Of a stretch of 64,000 nucleotides of DNA, positions 51,801 through 53,675 are shown one piece after another. How positions within the stretch are numbered: the stretch's first letter is position 1; each line of letters begins with the position of its first letter. This DNA is from Oscillospiraceae bacterium (lineage in GTDB: Bacteria > Bacillota > Clostridia > Oscillospirales > Acutalibacteraceae). Position numbers and translations under genes: made by a program. The notes beneath the pieces were generated by a model that was not told the origin of the DNA, searched no databases, and worked only from the letters and a program-made list of their open reading frames with translations. The stretch lies in the NCBI GenBank assembly GCA_015066385.1, contig SVOJ01000004.1, positions 1 through 64,000 of the forward strand, in the 5' to 3' direction.

Positions 51801-53336
51801 ACTTTCATATTCGGCAAGACCTTCTGTAGTACCATCGCCGAATTTGTAGTTGGTGCTGTCATAAATGACCATGGCTCCGTTATTGATACGGAAGTCTACA
51901 TATTCTTTATAAGAATAAAGTTCGCCGTAACCTCTGTACAGTTGCAATTCAGCAATGCGGGCATCAACCTGGGTAGGCCAATCAAGACCGTATGCAGAAG
52001 CAAGGGCGGTCTTCATCTGCGCTGCATTGGAAAGTTGATTGATTACAGCTGCATAGTTATTTGCCTGATTGAGAACTTCACCGATTGCTGCGTATTCAGC
52101 AAGAACCTGATCTTTGCTGTCGCCTGCAAAGGAGTCGATGAAGGACTCGTCATAAGAGGTAACCCACAGACCACTGCCGTTGTCTTTCTGGTTCAGGAAC
52201 CAAAGAGCGATGTGGCTGTAGTTTGCAACATCGATAGCAGCCTGTGCAACGCCGCGGAATTCTTCATAAGATCTGTAAGCATTTGCCTGCGTACAGTCAG
52301 CATGACGGGAGGTAGGATTGTAAGCAGTGAAGATGGCTGCCATCGAAGCATCGGCACCTGCGCCGACAGCGCTCTCAAAAGGAGCATTGACAGCGTCATA
52401 AGAATCCATGATGGACTGCAGGGTAGCAGCATCCAAACCATAGAGATAGCTGTTGCCCTGTGCAAGCCAATTGTTGTAATGGGTAAGGAATGCAGCATCA
52501 CCCGTTACATAGTTACCGTAAGCATTGATCTTATCAATCGCACCGGAAGTATCCGCAGTCAGACTCTGGGTTGCACCGGAAAGATAATACCATTCCCAAG
52601 CCGTTGTGGTACGGACGTAGTGAACATCAGTACCGCTGTTGGTATCACAACCGTCTTCGGTTGACCAATCGCTGTTATAGGTAGAGTCCGAATTGGTAGT
52701 TGTGTAACCGACAGAGTTGGTGTAGGTATAAACAGCTTTGGTGTAAATGGTGCCGATGTTCTTATAGTCCGTAATGGAGCTAAGATAAGACGCAACGGTA
52801 GCATTGAGGGTAACAGTCTTGGTGACAGCACCCAAACGACCACTGTAAGAGATGGTCGGATTGACATAGCTGCCAACATTGTCCGTAGAACCGGAACCGA
52901 CATTTTTCTTATTGTTGACATTATAGCCACTCAAGCCGGTACCATTGGGATTCGTCAAACGACGAACAGCTGCATTCTGCGAAAGACCGCCATACAGATT
53001 ATCAGTGTTATAAGCACTGTTTTGGCTGGTGTTCTTATACGCGTTCATAAAGGCATACGCCTCATTTGCAGCCGCAATGTCCGCCGCAGACACATTGCCT
53101 GTGGTAAAGGCATTGCTGCCTTCCGATCCGCCGCCGGAAATAAAGGCACTAACCGTACCACCGCCGACAGAGTGCGCCTGCGCCAAAGCAGCGTCAATGG
53201 AAGATCTGTCTGCTGCAGATGCAGAGATAGAAAGTCCGAGCTTCGCTGCAATGTTACCGGCACTCATCTGGAAACTGCTGAATGCCATAACGATGGCCAG
53301 GAACACGCAAAGAGTGTTTCTGAGAACTCGTTTCAT
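21858..53336 (-). CDS. Giant secreted repeat protein of about 10,490 residues, function unknown
   Basis: One open frame of 31.5 kb. ATG 53336 (MKRVLRNTLCVFLAIVMAFS) is chosen because AAAAGGAG lies 8 nt upstream; an in-frame ATG at 53342 is too close. A signal peptide covers residues 1 to about 43. The head (to about residue 2000) is mostly helical, with an EF-hand-like loop (DLNGDGSVQGKELDYLG) and two CxxC pairs (ECVFC at about 48456, CKNC at about 48280), zinc-ribbon-like. The rest is at least 16 diverged repeats of 426-823 residues, each with a hydrophobic helical block (LLYFINANGLSVAVLNLLA), an acidic LDLNELLGGLL block, FYMGEI..YDSVAGYKAFRM, YLTY.N.W and a WLLFGxSYAFFH motif. The tail ends in FWQKLIDFFNKIIDWFKNLF. 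No LPXTG, SLH, dockerin or catalytic motif is visible. I recognise no family. An envelope-attached stalk or adhesin is the simplest inference. Confidence 0.85.
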   Translation of the reverse strand: MKRVLRNTLCVFLAIVMAFSSFQMSAGNIAAKLGLSISASAADRSSIDAALAQAHSVGGGTVSAFISGGGSEGSNAFTTGNVSAADIAAANEAYAFMNAYKNTSQNSAYNTDNLYGGLSQNAAVRRLTNPNGTGLSGYNVNNKKNVGSGSTDNVGSYVNPTISYSGRLGAVTKTVTLNATVASYLSSITDYKNIGTIYTKAVYTYTNSVGYTTTNSDSTYNSDWSTEDGCDTNSGTDVHYVRTTTAWEWYYLSGATQSLTADTSGAIDKINAYGNYVTGDAAFLTHYNNWLAQGNSYLYGLDAATLQSIMDSYDAVNAPFESAVGAGADASMAAIFTAYNPTSRHADCTQANAYRSYEEFRGVAQAAIDVANYSHIALWFLNQKDNGSGLWVTSYDESFIDSFAGDSKDQVLAEYAAIGEVLNQANNYAAVINQLSNAAQMKTALASAYGLDWPTQVDARIAELQLYRGYGELYSYKEYVDFRINNGAMVIYDSTNYKFGDGTTEGLAEYESAIYNKLQYTTDAELIAGVDQMQSHLSAINGYVNSAAFAELFPGGVGYITSFITALTHEMSYRGVKINYLASAAYNWHLQNKGTNWMAQAPSGLVANYISATKYASEWTAAKNLAISGGDKAVLDQDGNPTTITLEPLTAAEINSIFADFDTATINPTVQKIRDAAYMGIFTDLITLLTDAGYVVTIDGTVIMPGMDVTKMNGSISIDGSHAGATLSNFSLINTGVNLVDHALYYWITGNNVYVRASDSTVAFADSGYAGYDDNSNRAGEFNETRRANLKAMYDLIDDCKRMYDNYFANIVAGYKKISYDDGNNDGVGGDGYYTIRHAQAYADIAREGTTFGNDLAANEEDDYVLSVDRVEEMIAKIDQFLVSRDFINLIAPDSGADNLSGWLKNLLGDLIFSDNFVNTIVGLLFPMLSDLLADLLKDFSKEPIAVNEDVFSGNIYIYVDGNLPSGVSNHRPKALYSVFSDLGLNLYPGLVGAALNNTGNRANYTSMINQLNAAGADWTKFDLNGDGSVQGKELDYLGFKWGLDGITDPEARFNKFLVVIGDVFSTLLPLLQTLFCNVDYDASSNGDFAFGRIQNVHLSYSIFNVNADYIDLYVAEAYLKIGGLDLYNNLWVPIFETLFYNDYTSSSSPYYVSDYNPTNDRPFSRTFGNSQRAATAAQFADCLFTPVYALINKICAAPLQNVLNLIPNLMFMLASDLIQPLISRLKINLSLEDGCQGAVTDMVGAGFAGILEPLLSSATIVGWILNFITPLSFEIDLGGLLNLEELLGAPLTDLNGILKAFLDPEIADLIPTINMGEFAALGDLIKRTGSVRTYDPIAGSGAFYAVTADIADVFYYLIQFVLNFASANGGANLEQLLGLDLDSVKVDMIGLDLKQIITHMSPSDIIAALVELFCPNTTNKAAANAGKDAAGVGKYTDGSSPYALNNWDWHYPTQSSVFFKTVEDVSVVDFVYLNHENNWTLDKAEFFYDNAIQVVDAILGMILTDEESSAYHDFHVIGGGSAANYLRNMIEELFSSDGAWNVVELMAYTIGSLMGSLPQQILNLLEDNFGININKWFETYGYMFYGEYFEDGYYQPFDVVNGLAEGTTHLTRVATDIIPQYECVFCVDEDIVDDDGRVTKSGIRDENGELRNGYVPLSGNLFEHYPNANFAYPTNPSSSVVNCKNCGKALVITYGTDELGADITIPAQYVGTYEDYIMTETDEDGNETKTVIGRTYYTYDGSWTTIDDGNEVKFYIPSNDYYQATVQNGNLLPESEWVDNFPRVRIVRNALPDAQAAADEIERAYNRFDYEVWFDWNGDGNFDPDAIINTYDREIFVAYTMYMMEDLAPLFNLLLLGEDAVLFDGAFTLVGFNAYDSLLLPIWELFEICSEEMVETGVQTEALSAADYLQLVIDNSSKSDPTYNEARGYSNAGAVYGITFLTEQLFTWIDWLLSNDEGGKNMIQKVFDLLPNIFYGLQSNLLSNLVFNLIQFAIVLVDTIRPIFDLDLDALLQNLLFDLLVEYDDALNENLTNPDCGCAVIAEPVLSDAPDPETNPADYAYWLANDYAQYVEALEIYDAYKALHSYGGEHYVASKDKNETTPAAVEILSVQNLSIQAILQIVQNLFGFKFSPIHYALEGIAMTTTRDANKDGDMEQYGIEAYFSLSNYSWTDVNNNGLKDDSVVDATGTVYTSNEFMPVATRLNFYGPDSVTLLMSILLDLLHIEANRTALDKLIFGSGVAGDDFNSEGLFAALDFLFTESTFEFKSPNWDYLMEGMVADFNGDGETEQWTGNDEQMQWMYAETTDLSMYHSIYYLSYVTDWTYETVDGIYDSFDAILNMVAGLVEIDGQTYESLPAMLDGLLNGMLFTDEMAGTIVDLLGTVLNLLPAVVFQLVDTLLNTNIATDIVSDVKSPDDALGDDILETREFDDEGNPVYGWYKYFDHIVTNIDDAGVRTYEYVVSSDFEIVDTEWVEQPVVDENGEAVLDEEGNPVMEEVEVEVVSYDFGIDDSDDKQEAFFELITDLLQPAAYLLGWLFIGADYRFFFTMGEGIKYQQIQGSGGTTYDIVYDTEGDLDGDGNNPNDFGDDSLILNGGMGYKYGLIPIFEAFGLECKPAESFYVFDEDGNVSDIKVHEFLAHFVEILQQLINAILYPTAEDMFYVEEGDTTVNTIDWLIDKLPNIIYFANSGGFSTSINNIIVFITDFLAVVNAVMDPEDQINLGALIADAIDLDLNNITLGAIFGVLEHFLGIHVNESMLTFLETLYVGEVQYFTSANGEMAYRMACTDKEDQADVITILISIILDILMDQGTYTQDTYKVQVSHDDKASWEDVTTTETYSSAEWTLSVADGIYTLAKPQYNEDGSVKTDEEGNVINDTIVIDSADYLNLKLTEEVVNYHVISYEIAGTTEKVSYNAAEWDVQDNGGVYTLTKTTTDGEGNENTETAVYDYLDYDYLDYAEVEVTYYNFTSVNNKVGTYEKKTDGEIVDDPFGKWSTGDYYRYVYESTETIEYNNLRAIDQLIGVEEGKPGLVENIIALLDTKFTDYKDVDWYYFNQDVELVPDSGDAIKDNADKGAMRGHDFTYLTYGNDWTYESAAYLAYGIEDLVSAILSMTGAEEADIAALLGGMLDIYNGATLESIRSLVADLMESLDEVIFNLVDALLGVSISEWNDFRFASLTDVPVYEQKKDDAGELMFDENNEPIMEVVSTYPAFTYTYYTYIEDGYVLDDDGNTIMIDPGTPNDDSDDYPTFKFKKVEHVVEIKAEDLENMLVWDDVAKLYYFTTDYHYDDTTDELTGTVTPGATETGAKFYFVRPDDETTTDIAEDRDDFVNGLSKLVGSISRVLGWLLFGQEYEFFVGHGMGYDEDPTNDNFYYNEYTTTDGGNTWTATGNKLAGDALVTVNGVEDMAYRLYGKEYIEGNTRYVVNADVLLTINGGLGYSTGLVLLLEALGCENLHSVEYYTDKETGDINVKQAVTDLLNSVFVRLDEILADPINVALDEVLPNLIYFINSNGLGVAINNIAGFALNILDAIAESGILDEPIDVSSLILGLFEDILVDKDYKFDIAQLKLKDIFELAEAITGMKINEVVGTKLDYFYLGHIEQYISAGGEYVTDSEGNEYFANYLGYRMVLDTQDGKPLYDAEGNLLPSEDRAALITIIISFLLDVLEYQVDGQYVNANALDALLGMDPGSLANIVKIVKGDFVTGKKAPIDWFYFDKTVDLENLPTTDEAATAISLAYRADHSINYLNYPNWWNEGFVDTLDSNLNNIVDTVLAMTASEGEEPQTLDDLLGGLLNGLLTAETAQSLFDMLAGLLGNLDKAITDLLDALLDIDLSVWDGIAFADMVTDAEGDTAWTTTYDTYTATTTDEDGNVIFDEATKTTVELVVKNTDVQIATDENGLDYFFYTVPFSVLNEDGTITANTTELKYYIVDNYSTRDFATALSVVLSPAFPLLDWLLFGSSFEFFHPNADGTQSLINLKGGHGYKYGLVPIFEALGVPANKLPDVSDPSVQYKSEDIFDDIIAGVLDYVMSLLKTDADGTTPIDKVLGILLNLIYFINANGLAASVQNLVGGLLTMLDLVNESGIVEDDISLEGLLSGLLEDALPEGFSLFDENGNIVLDLMAIFTLVEGFVDLEITDVFKNADGTLAPEKLDNFFLGKMQAFTSSNGDLAFKMVYGSDYAQSKGDFLTIIINMLLEVVAYTDAEKGIDNALALDNMIGTDGLVNGIVKLLTGGALDVEYSDINWNYMGGTVEESVIGDQKVVTNISLASLNRYVTYLSYSNDWSEDLAETLGYQMNTIISAVMSLINGEEDVDLIDMLLGEDFTLYKEEYLEAISVMLTELLFEVEPIWVNLVGNLVQAELDAKLVDKYTLLKLNAETDKWEETDEYVLDLGQELGFVPGAEFEVEEGEATVSYKYTKDVKQVTVSKLGQYSSFTEDDPLTPANEAKASFVNALCEILAPLNPILSWLFFGEDIAFFTDNATGKQDLIKLPGANGYSEGFVLLFEALGCHVAGKDGLNPAETYYNAETKKYDSIAALRDILTAVADRIDELLADPINGIIDLIPELLYFINANGLSVVINNALASVLALLEEVNKMDLGFSLDVKQIVNDLVNDLLGEDVEAFDIDNVNIGVVISIVEGLIGLDLHTFLDDDDRDGFAEATDRMSGLEILSKFYLGDIVRYESGSGKPAFKMVFEAQTDYITTRTEDRGDMLTILLSYLLEAATYKYTYTDENGETATFSNAAVLDEMLGTDGMVSMIVDLLLSLGIIDVSYLTVDWDYAGVTITEENKATEDPDGKYEVGDIKLNGRFINYLTYQNDWNQDIAATLNAELPALVDTIIGMVSDYSSLGEMLSGSFTLYTAEYLEAIIGLIEQLYDLVNAQLIELIDLMLDLDLSRLNGIHFIDAADLYVDGKAVYNDTEVTVQEGTAMNMDCFDYTLVEESYEIHKLNAETNEFEATGEFVVGTYTREKDTAEVVDANDATVKYVYKENVNTAYTFYIVDADNAETPYVNEAKDDFITGISYILGALKSLLAFLFFGDDISFFNKFGYVDGKPVDTIRLAGADGYSKGLALLLEALGCTDPNDENATGMMKKDIYLMADGTYNVDYFINDLATSLLNRVDEILANPVEEVFNLLPELLYFINANGLSVAVINLLGAVYGVLEYVDKAGIVDMSLDINALVGGLIGIEGINIEQLDLTAVFQIVEQFVGLEITNVVNAKDENGIDYNKIEQFYVGEIYAYDSASGEAAYKMRYTADEGKGDMITILVSFLLEVAIYNGYQDVYTLESFDGTNWAAVTEEVDGVAEPVTITGYWTKVLDGETVYINGASAATATAGAKRYVYTNSVEINNVVVLEDMLGTDGMVQKIVNLLTQKGVVIDYLPINWNYMGAEMDEDGNIDLDTVPKFPMNYLLYDNNWQYETPAALMNGLDAIISTVLTLTGSEFTSVGDLIANSFTIYNASLLATISEALQGLLSSLDAILVDLIDMILGTDISRFNGIGFIDYAKVYNTVSGEYEFADETVVPVLDTESGLNAFTISLAVYAVNAYDEATGTWVRTDDTILHDEYVEYFGDDKNEKYTNTFTTVEKTYFIISEGEAAKTDFVKGLSYLLKSVASVFAWLLFDDEIAFFHKNGTDSDGDGVTDDILIINGADGYSKGLVLLLEALGCKMKPKSAYAVKDENGAVVSYDCEAFIDDLALALFNRVDAILSDPINEVIALLPNLIYFINAEGLSVALINMLQAVYHLLDDINDLGVDLDINELLAGLFTEEGKEAPAIDIEHIDLLMVFEVVEYFTGLEITDIFVETKADGTIGNKIDRFYIGEIVKNTESAYDGASYTMQFTGKNTDAQYAEDAADMLTILLSFLLEIVLYKNGDVDNAAALDELLGLEDFSIGTVVTLLREAGLTISGYLNFDWNYMGGTETKDADGNITAITLPTTAFKNYLTYNNNWDEETAESLIIGLPGLLADILHLVDSDVNIDAETATINDVMKALGVEFSLDFFTADTLNMIKNALQDLLVSINDYMSIITAVDGILGLDLGAYQNMADFAYEGSNTVEFANGLWTIIAPIEGLLDWLLFGGSYEFFFQNQDLDGNGTIDDLIKLAGANGYEEGLVYLLEMILGDQIFDENGNNRLAVVREDGVVNTEKTMKAIITTALDVVTGLLDMKLTDGIDFIFNLITELLYFINANGVSVALLNTLAVAYNLVGLLNESGLFELDLNALLTGLLGYPIDIENTDLRYIIGLVENFTGFAIADIFNYEEDGVIKNKLENFYMGEIVSYTTASGETAFRMQFADGATTYGAGVAEDKADFITILVSFLLEIVLYKGNQDVYTVYEKDGDNWTATDKTAVGYYKQAIHGDEIVVGDYKFVFTETKLVNNAAVLNDMIGSEDIDLTKIVDLLNAAGMELDVKDYIHFHWNYMYDTVDGGYVDTDNDGTFDNLVLPTGAFKNYLTYKNNWSEDVATGLDAALIDIVLMILNDEAITKTTTVNDLIATLTESEFSLYTAENLNAIHTAIANLLVNIEDYMGIVTAVDGLLGLDLEAYQNLEEATFKGADKTAFINGLVDVVAPLEGLLSFLLFGGSYAFFHDNATGDKDLLKLAGAEGYKYGLGVLLEMLGVAAPDVDDIDTFEGKMTAILTALADFIDTIFNKPLGSDAESNMVGAVDYILGLIPNIIYFINANGLSVAVLNLLAAAYNLIGALNESKMLELNLNDLLADLLFTDETKTAPAINIEKIDLVMIFEIVEYFVDFEIVEVVTKNKLDKFYIGQLSKYESVAEWDAYRMSFADGYTTYGISGVEDRADFITILLSFALEVLMYGDNPKVLDEMIGSEDISIAGIVNMLTNLGVPGYLGYNWNYMDGEATYEDGELVAITLPTTAFKNYLTYENDWNEEAAHALFGNLTGLLIDILALTGTEGITKDSTVNDLIVLLTGSGLEIFTAANLNSIKSMIADLLVSIEDYMTLITQVDDLLGLDIGAYATMEDFAYEGDNIELFVDGLVTLLAPLSGLLGWLLFGDSYAFFHDNATGKENLLELPGAEGYKYGLGVLLEAITGMPAPSVDTLADNTAKLDAVLTYVGDFVGSVMAMKLDEAINFVFSLIAELLYFINANGLSVAVLNLLAGAYSLVDTLNKEGYVNLDLNELLGGLLFTDETKKAPAFDIEKIDLLMVFEIVEYFTGLEFTDVVGNKKLQKFYIGEIKAYDSVAGYKAFRMGFSGENTAYGVGAAEDKADLVTILLSFVIEALLYEGNAAVIDDMIGSEDFSVITIIELVEALGIPVDYRYYNWNYMGGKQTLIDGKIASIVLPTEKFKNYLTYANNWTEEAAEGLMAELPGLLVSLLGDGESAGTIADLIGDFELFTADNLNSIRTALVDLLASLDDYMSIVTAVDGILGVDLAAYDEIDTFVFDENESASAQFVDGLVALLAPISGLIDFLLFGGDYEFFYYNKSYYEGREDLKDLITVAGAEGYKYGLAVLLEALGVAAPDVDGLATTEEKLDAILTAVATFVDDVLNMQLTDAINFALDLVANLLYFINANGVSVAVINLLGCAYNAVEDLNASGLLELNLNELLSGLLFEDANEDGTPDFMIDIEHLDLFQIIRIVEELLGLEITEWMSEMKLKEFYMGEINAYDSVAGYKGFRMSLATPDGVADYKKTHVEDQADLVTIILSFALELLLYPGNAEVLDEMIGLDDISIAGIVTLVKKLGVNINYKTYNWAYMSDVEGCEVGYDANGNVSSIKLPTTAFKNYLTYNNDWNEDTAEGLFGNLPGLLVDILALTGTEGITAESTVNDIIVLLVGGGLDIFTAANLNSIKDMLVDLLANLEDYMDLILAVDGILGVDLGAYATMADFTYAGDNIDLFIDGLVTLLTPISGLLGWLLFGDSYAFFHYNETDADNDGVADDLLVLPGSEGYKYGLGVLLEALTGETAPSVDGMTNVEALDAVLTYVGQFINKVFNMKLGEAVNFVLSLVTELLYFINANGLSVMLINLLASAYSLVEKLNSEGILELNLNELLGGLLFTDETKEAPDFRIENTNLLVVFEIVEYFTGLEFTDVVGASKIENFYMGEITAYESVAGYTAFRMGFADGVTNYGETRVEDMADMFTILLSFVLEVLFYAEGDKNNAAIINNMIGLEGISLVDIVELIKALGVYVPDYLYYNWAYMEADVEHEEGIITSITPTREFKNYLTYQNNWDEATAETLMAKLPALLVQILGMTGTEIAADATLNDVIATISGTGLSLFTADNLNSLKSALIDLLADLDDYMSIITAADGLLGVDLGAYTEENMPDYTFLGSDADAFVAGLVDILEPISGLLDWLLFGGSYKFFHDSATGEEDLLVLPGSEGYKYGLGVLLEALGIVVPNVDNIEGFEGKMTAILGAVADFVETVLAMNIEQAIDFVLNLLTNLIYFINANGLSVAILNLLASVYGLVKDLNEKKVIDLDLNELLGGLIFTDETKTAPEFRLEAIDLLMVFNVVEYLLGVEITSWMSVVDKETGEIVDGYKLDNFYMGEITAYDSVAGYKGFKMSLLKPDGTAGDYAKDLVEDQADLVTIILSFALELLLFPGNAEAIDALIGSEDFSIAGIVDLVRGLGDLTHTTIAFNWNYFKGPEGTIVKDGKEYITYTPDNDEEYRLFKNYLTYGNSWSETTAEMLDTSLFSIVEMVLDMTGVEVNKIGDLLGEDFTLYKAEYLNTIKNALQGLLTDLSDYMDLVSTVDGILGVDLTAYENMADFEEFVETAENPASKQFIDGLYTILQPVEGLIAWLLFGESYAFFYYNEKVDGKPVDLIVLDGADGYTNGLALILEALGVEAADIRGLETTEEKFKAILTSVVVFIDEILNGSLEEVIDKALALIVNLLYFINANGLSAALINFLAAAYNIVNLINESGLVELDLNELLSGLFEDKDGDGEPDVKLDIENTNLLTLVEVLEYFLGMEITDIFEYVDENGEVQSKIRNFYMGHVEQYDSVGDAPAFKMLLGKADGKAGDYEQTLVEDRADFITILVSFLLEVVLYDTNALALDELLGTDGMVAMIVALVESLGGFDVEYVDFNWNYMNYDETDETADKYAGYVDNNGDGIYDEIKLPDRYINYFNTYTKNMWTEVKAQYLVSNIDAIVADIMGLVNGEEVSGDIDFAGMLLGEDFTLYKAEYLESITTAIPGLLESLDASLVDIIGLVLGVDLTAYANLHFVAKTKAEASEMTLNADEFGLFYMDGENKYYVIRDEYAEADFINGLCAIVNPIENVLSWLLFGGSYSFFYHNNTDDNFDGKPDDLLVIAGADGYTNGLALLLEALGVKAPRVAYDNDGNIDATATLHALLTALAARISELLEDPINNIIALIPNLLYFINANGLSVAILNTLASVYNALAVVQENGPALGIDEETLATLDLNKLIAGLLDDTGLEIDLENTDLLAVFNIVEALIGLEITDVVDYLKIDNFYLGQIKPYDTVSDFEAFKMSYSADEDAGDMLTILLSFLIEVLLYGDNAKVLDDMLGLDGMIVAIVNYLVSDAIVNYSMINWNYMEGTMDAEGNITLPADRFIHYLEYGNNWSEETSEYIFENIDAIVEMVFGIINSDEEDQQTLSDLILGFFNPDEDLYTAAMLDDLAVMLADLLGQLGDSLVSLIGIILGVDLSSFSKMRFADYDETVTYELDKGHDLYYTAANGVKTYAIADRTDFVDAICMMLEPTYEILDWLLFGGEIAFFVDSKDADKGQDDLISLVGAEGFMAGLVPVLEILFVDMGTVSSDVNGEFNTAVVLPQLLNALMNRIDEIIADPIDEVFNIIPNLLYNINAGTISALLKNLLGSVYGVLDAIGQDLSVDGLISDLIGIENEYFSIENFSLMDVFYLVEHFTGLNIAAAVYDESHPVEIDDFYLGVIEKYTSANTSTAYRMVFPATSTDYEVGGAVPEDRADLLAIIVGLLVDVINFEGNREAINELIGEGAWEAIYAVLHLEEFEMQQFDWLYWEYADTGMIFAPAKNSLLFETAYGRYFTKEMANDIVTHFDEFVDIWIRLLGVESLIDGMTFDSLEELLNELLNEYLYTADIGNSILDALVGLLDSIKDIDPDGYILGLVKELLGIDLTQLGNIKVVATAEEAAQFNGSNFTVYVVEKGDTESFINALSGILEPLTPLLGWLLCNEPLSFFYDHEGYDAITLLGGEGYAYALIPLLEALGCPADSILTPEEYYAAAEADPANMIGNILRPIAARLSDFAADPAMELLELLPALIYFINSNGVDTVVKNLLHGVFGVLDALQPLLGDVNAYELVGIPDLGTLDFAGILELALSSVEEDLGMSIARPAYNAILEFTHGEIVSFQSKNGQIAYTMKYNDESADRGDMITVLLRFVLTFATLDDNITAIKKLLMDSVDENAFKFICALLDNLKDMGSTADGIDKMLYTIYYIFYALYHAGKETLNWLDETNANWKFMADLVKNSKDDTLSGLYKDFADFANEYIPPEVIDPDEGVGKDGQISFWQKLIDFFNKIIDWFKNLFS
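22080..46860 (-). repeat. Array of at least 16 long tandem repeats within the giant gene
   Basis: The YFINANG-type anchor can be placed at 22638, 23958, 25287, 26745, 28095, 29394, 30726, 32004, 33288, 34767, 36144, 37893, 39609, 41151, 42798 and 45267. The steps are 1278-1479 bp for most of the array and 1542-2469 bp towards the N-terminal end; every step is a multiple of three. Units between about 26.7 and 34.8 kb are the most alike, with blocks such as CCGTTTGCATTGATGAAGTA unchanged at the DNA level; the outer units (22.6, 24.0 and 45.3 kb) are the most diverged (FINSNG, NINAG, FANSGG). This is the pattern of an array growing from the inside by unequal recombination. Confidence 0.85.
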
Positions 53337-53423
53337 AGTCATTTCTCCTTTTCTGACTTGAAATTGAAGATGATCTAAGGGGGTAAAAATATCTGTTATT
53401 GGACATAATTACACCTTTAGACA

Positions 53424-53468
53424 CTATCATACGATAGACATTATACACCATAACCGTCAAGTTTTCAA
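53424..53468 (-). promoter_or_regulatory. Promoter and possible operator of the giant gene
   Basis: On the minus strand TTGAAA (53468-53463), 17 bp, TATAAT (53445-53440). A palindrome CTATC-GTAT-GATAG (53437-53424) sits where transcription should start, a typical repressor position. The 5' leader would be about 95 nt. Confidence 0.6.
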
Positions 53469-53625
53469 GTTCTTTTCAGCAAAAAGTATGCACAAATATG
53501 TCCGTTCTTTTTGTGCAAGTATACAAGCAAATTATTCCGAATTAAAACAAACAACAACATCATGTATAAGCCGCCGACAGAAAGCACAATTCTGCAATTG
53601 CCTGCATATTTAAGACTTTTATGAA
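53469..53625. other. Non-coding stretch between divergent promoters
   Basis: AT-rich sequence between the giant gene and the GT-C-like gene. I see no gene, RNA or repeat in it. Confidence 0.5.
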
Positions 53626-53654
53626 TTGACACCAAACACAGCTATATATATAAT
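53626..53654 (+). promoter_or_regulatory. Promoter of the GT-C-like membrane protein gene
   Basis: A perfect consensus: TTGACA (53626-53631), 17 bp, TATAAT (53649-53654), only about 20 bp before the start codon at 53676. Confidence 0.75.
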
Positions 53655-53675
53655 GTAATACAGGTGGTGATAAGA

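Noticed and set aside
21858-53336. Assembly or sequencing artefact joining several genes into one giant frame
   Set aside because: All repeat steps are multiples of three, there is only one signal peptide and one ribosome binding site, and the units vary too much to be a simple misassembly. Unit number could still be mis-assembled and needs long reads.
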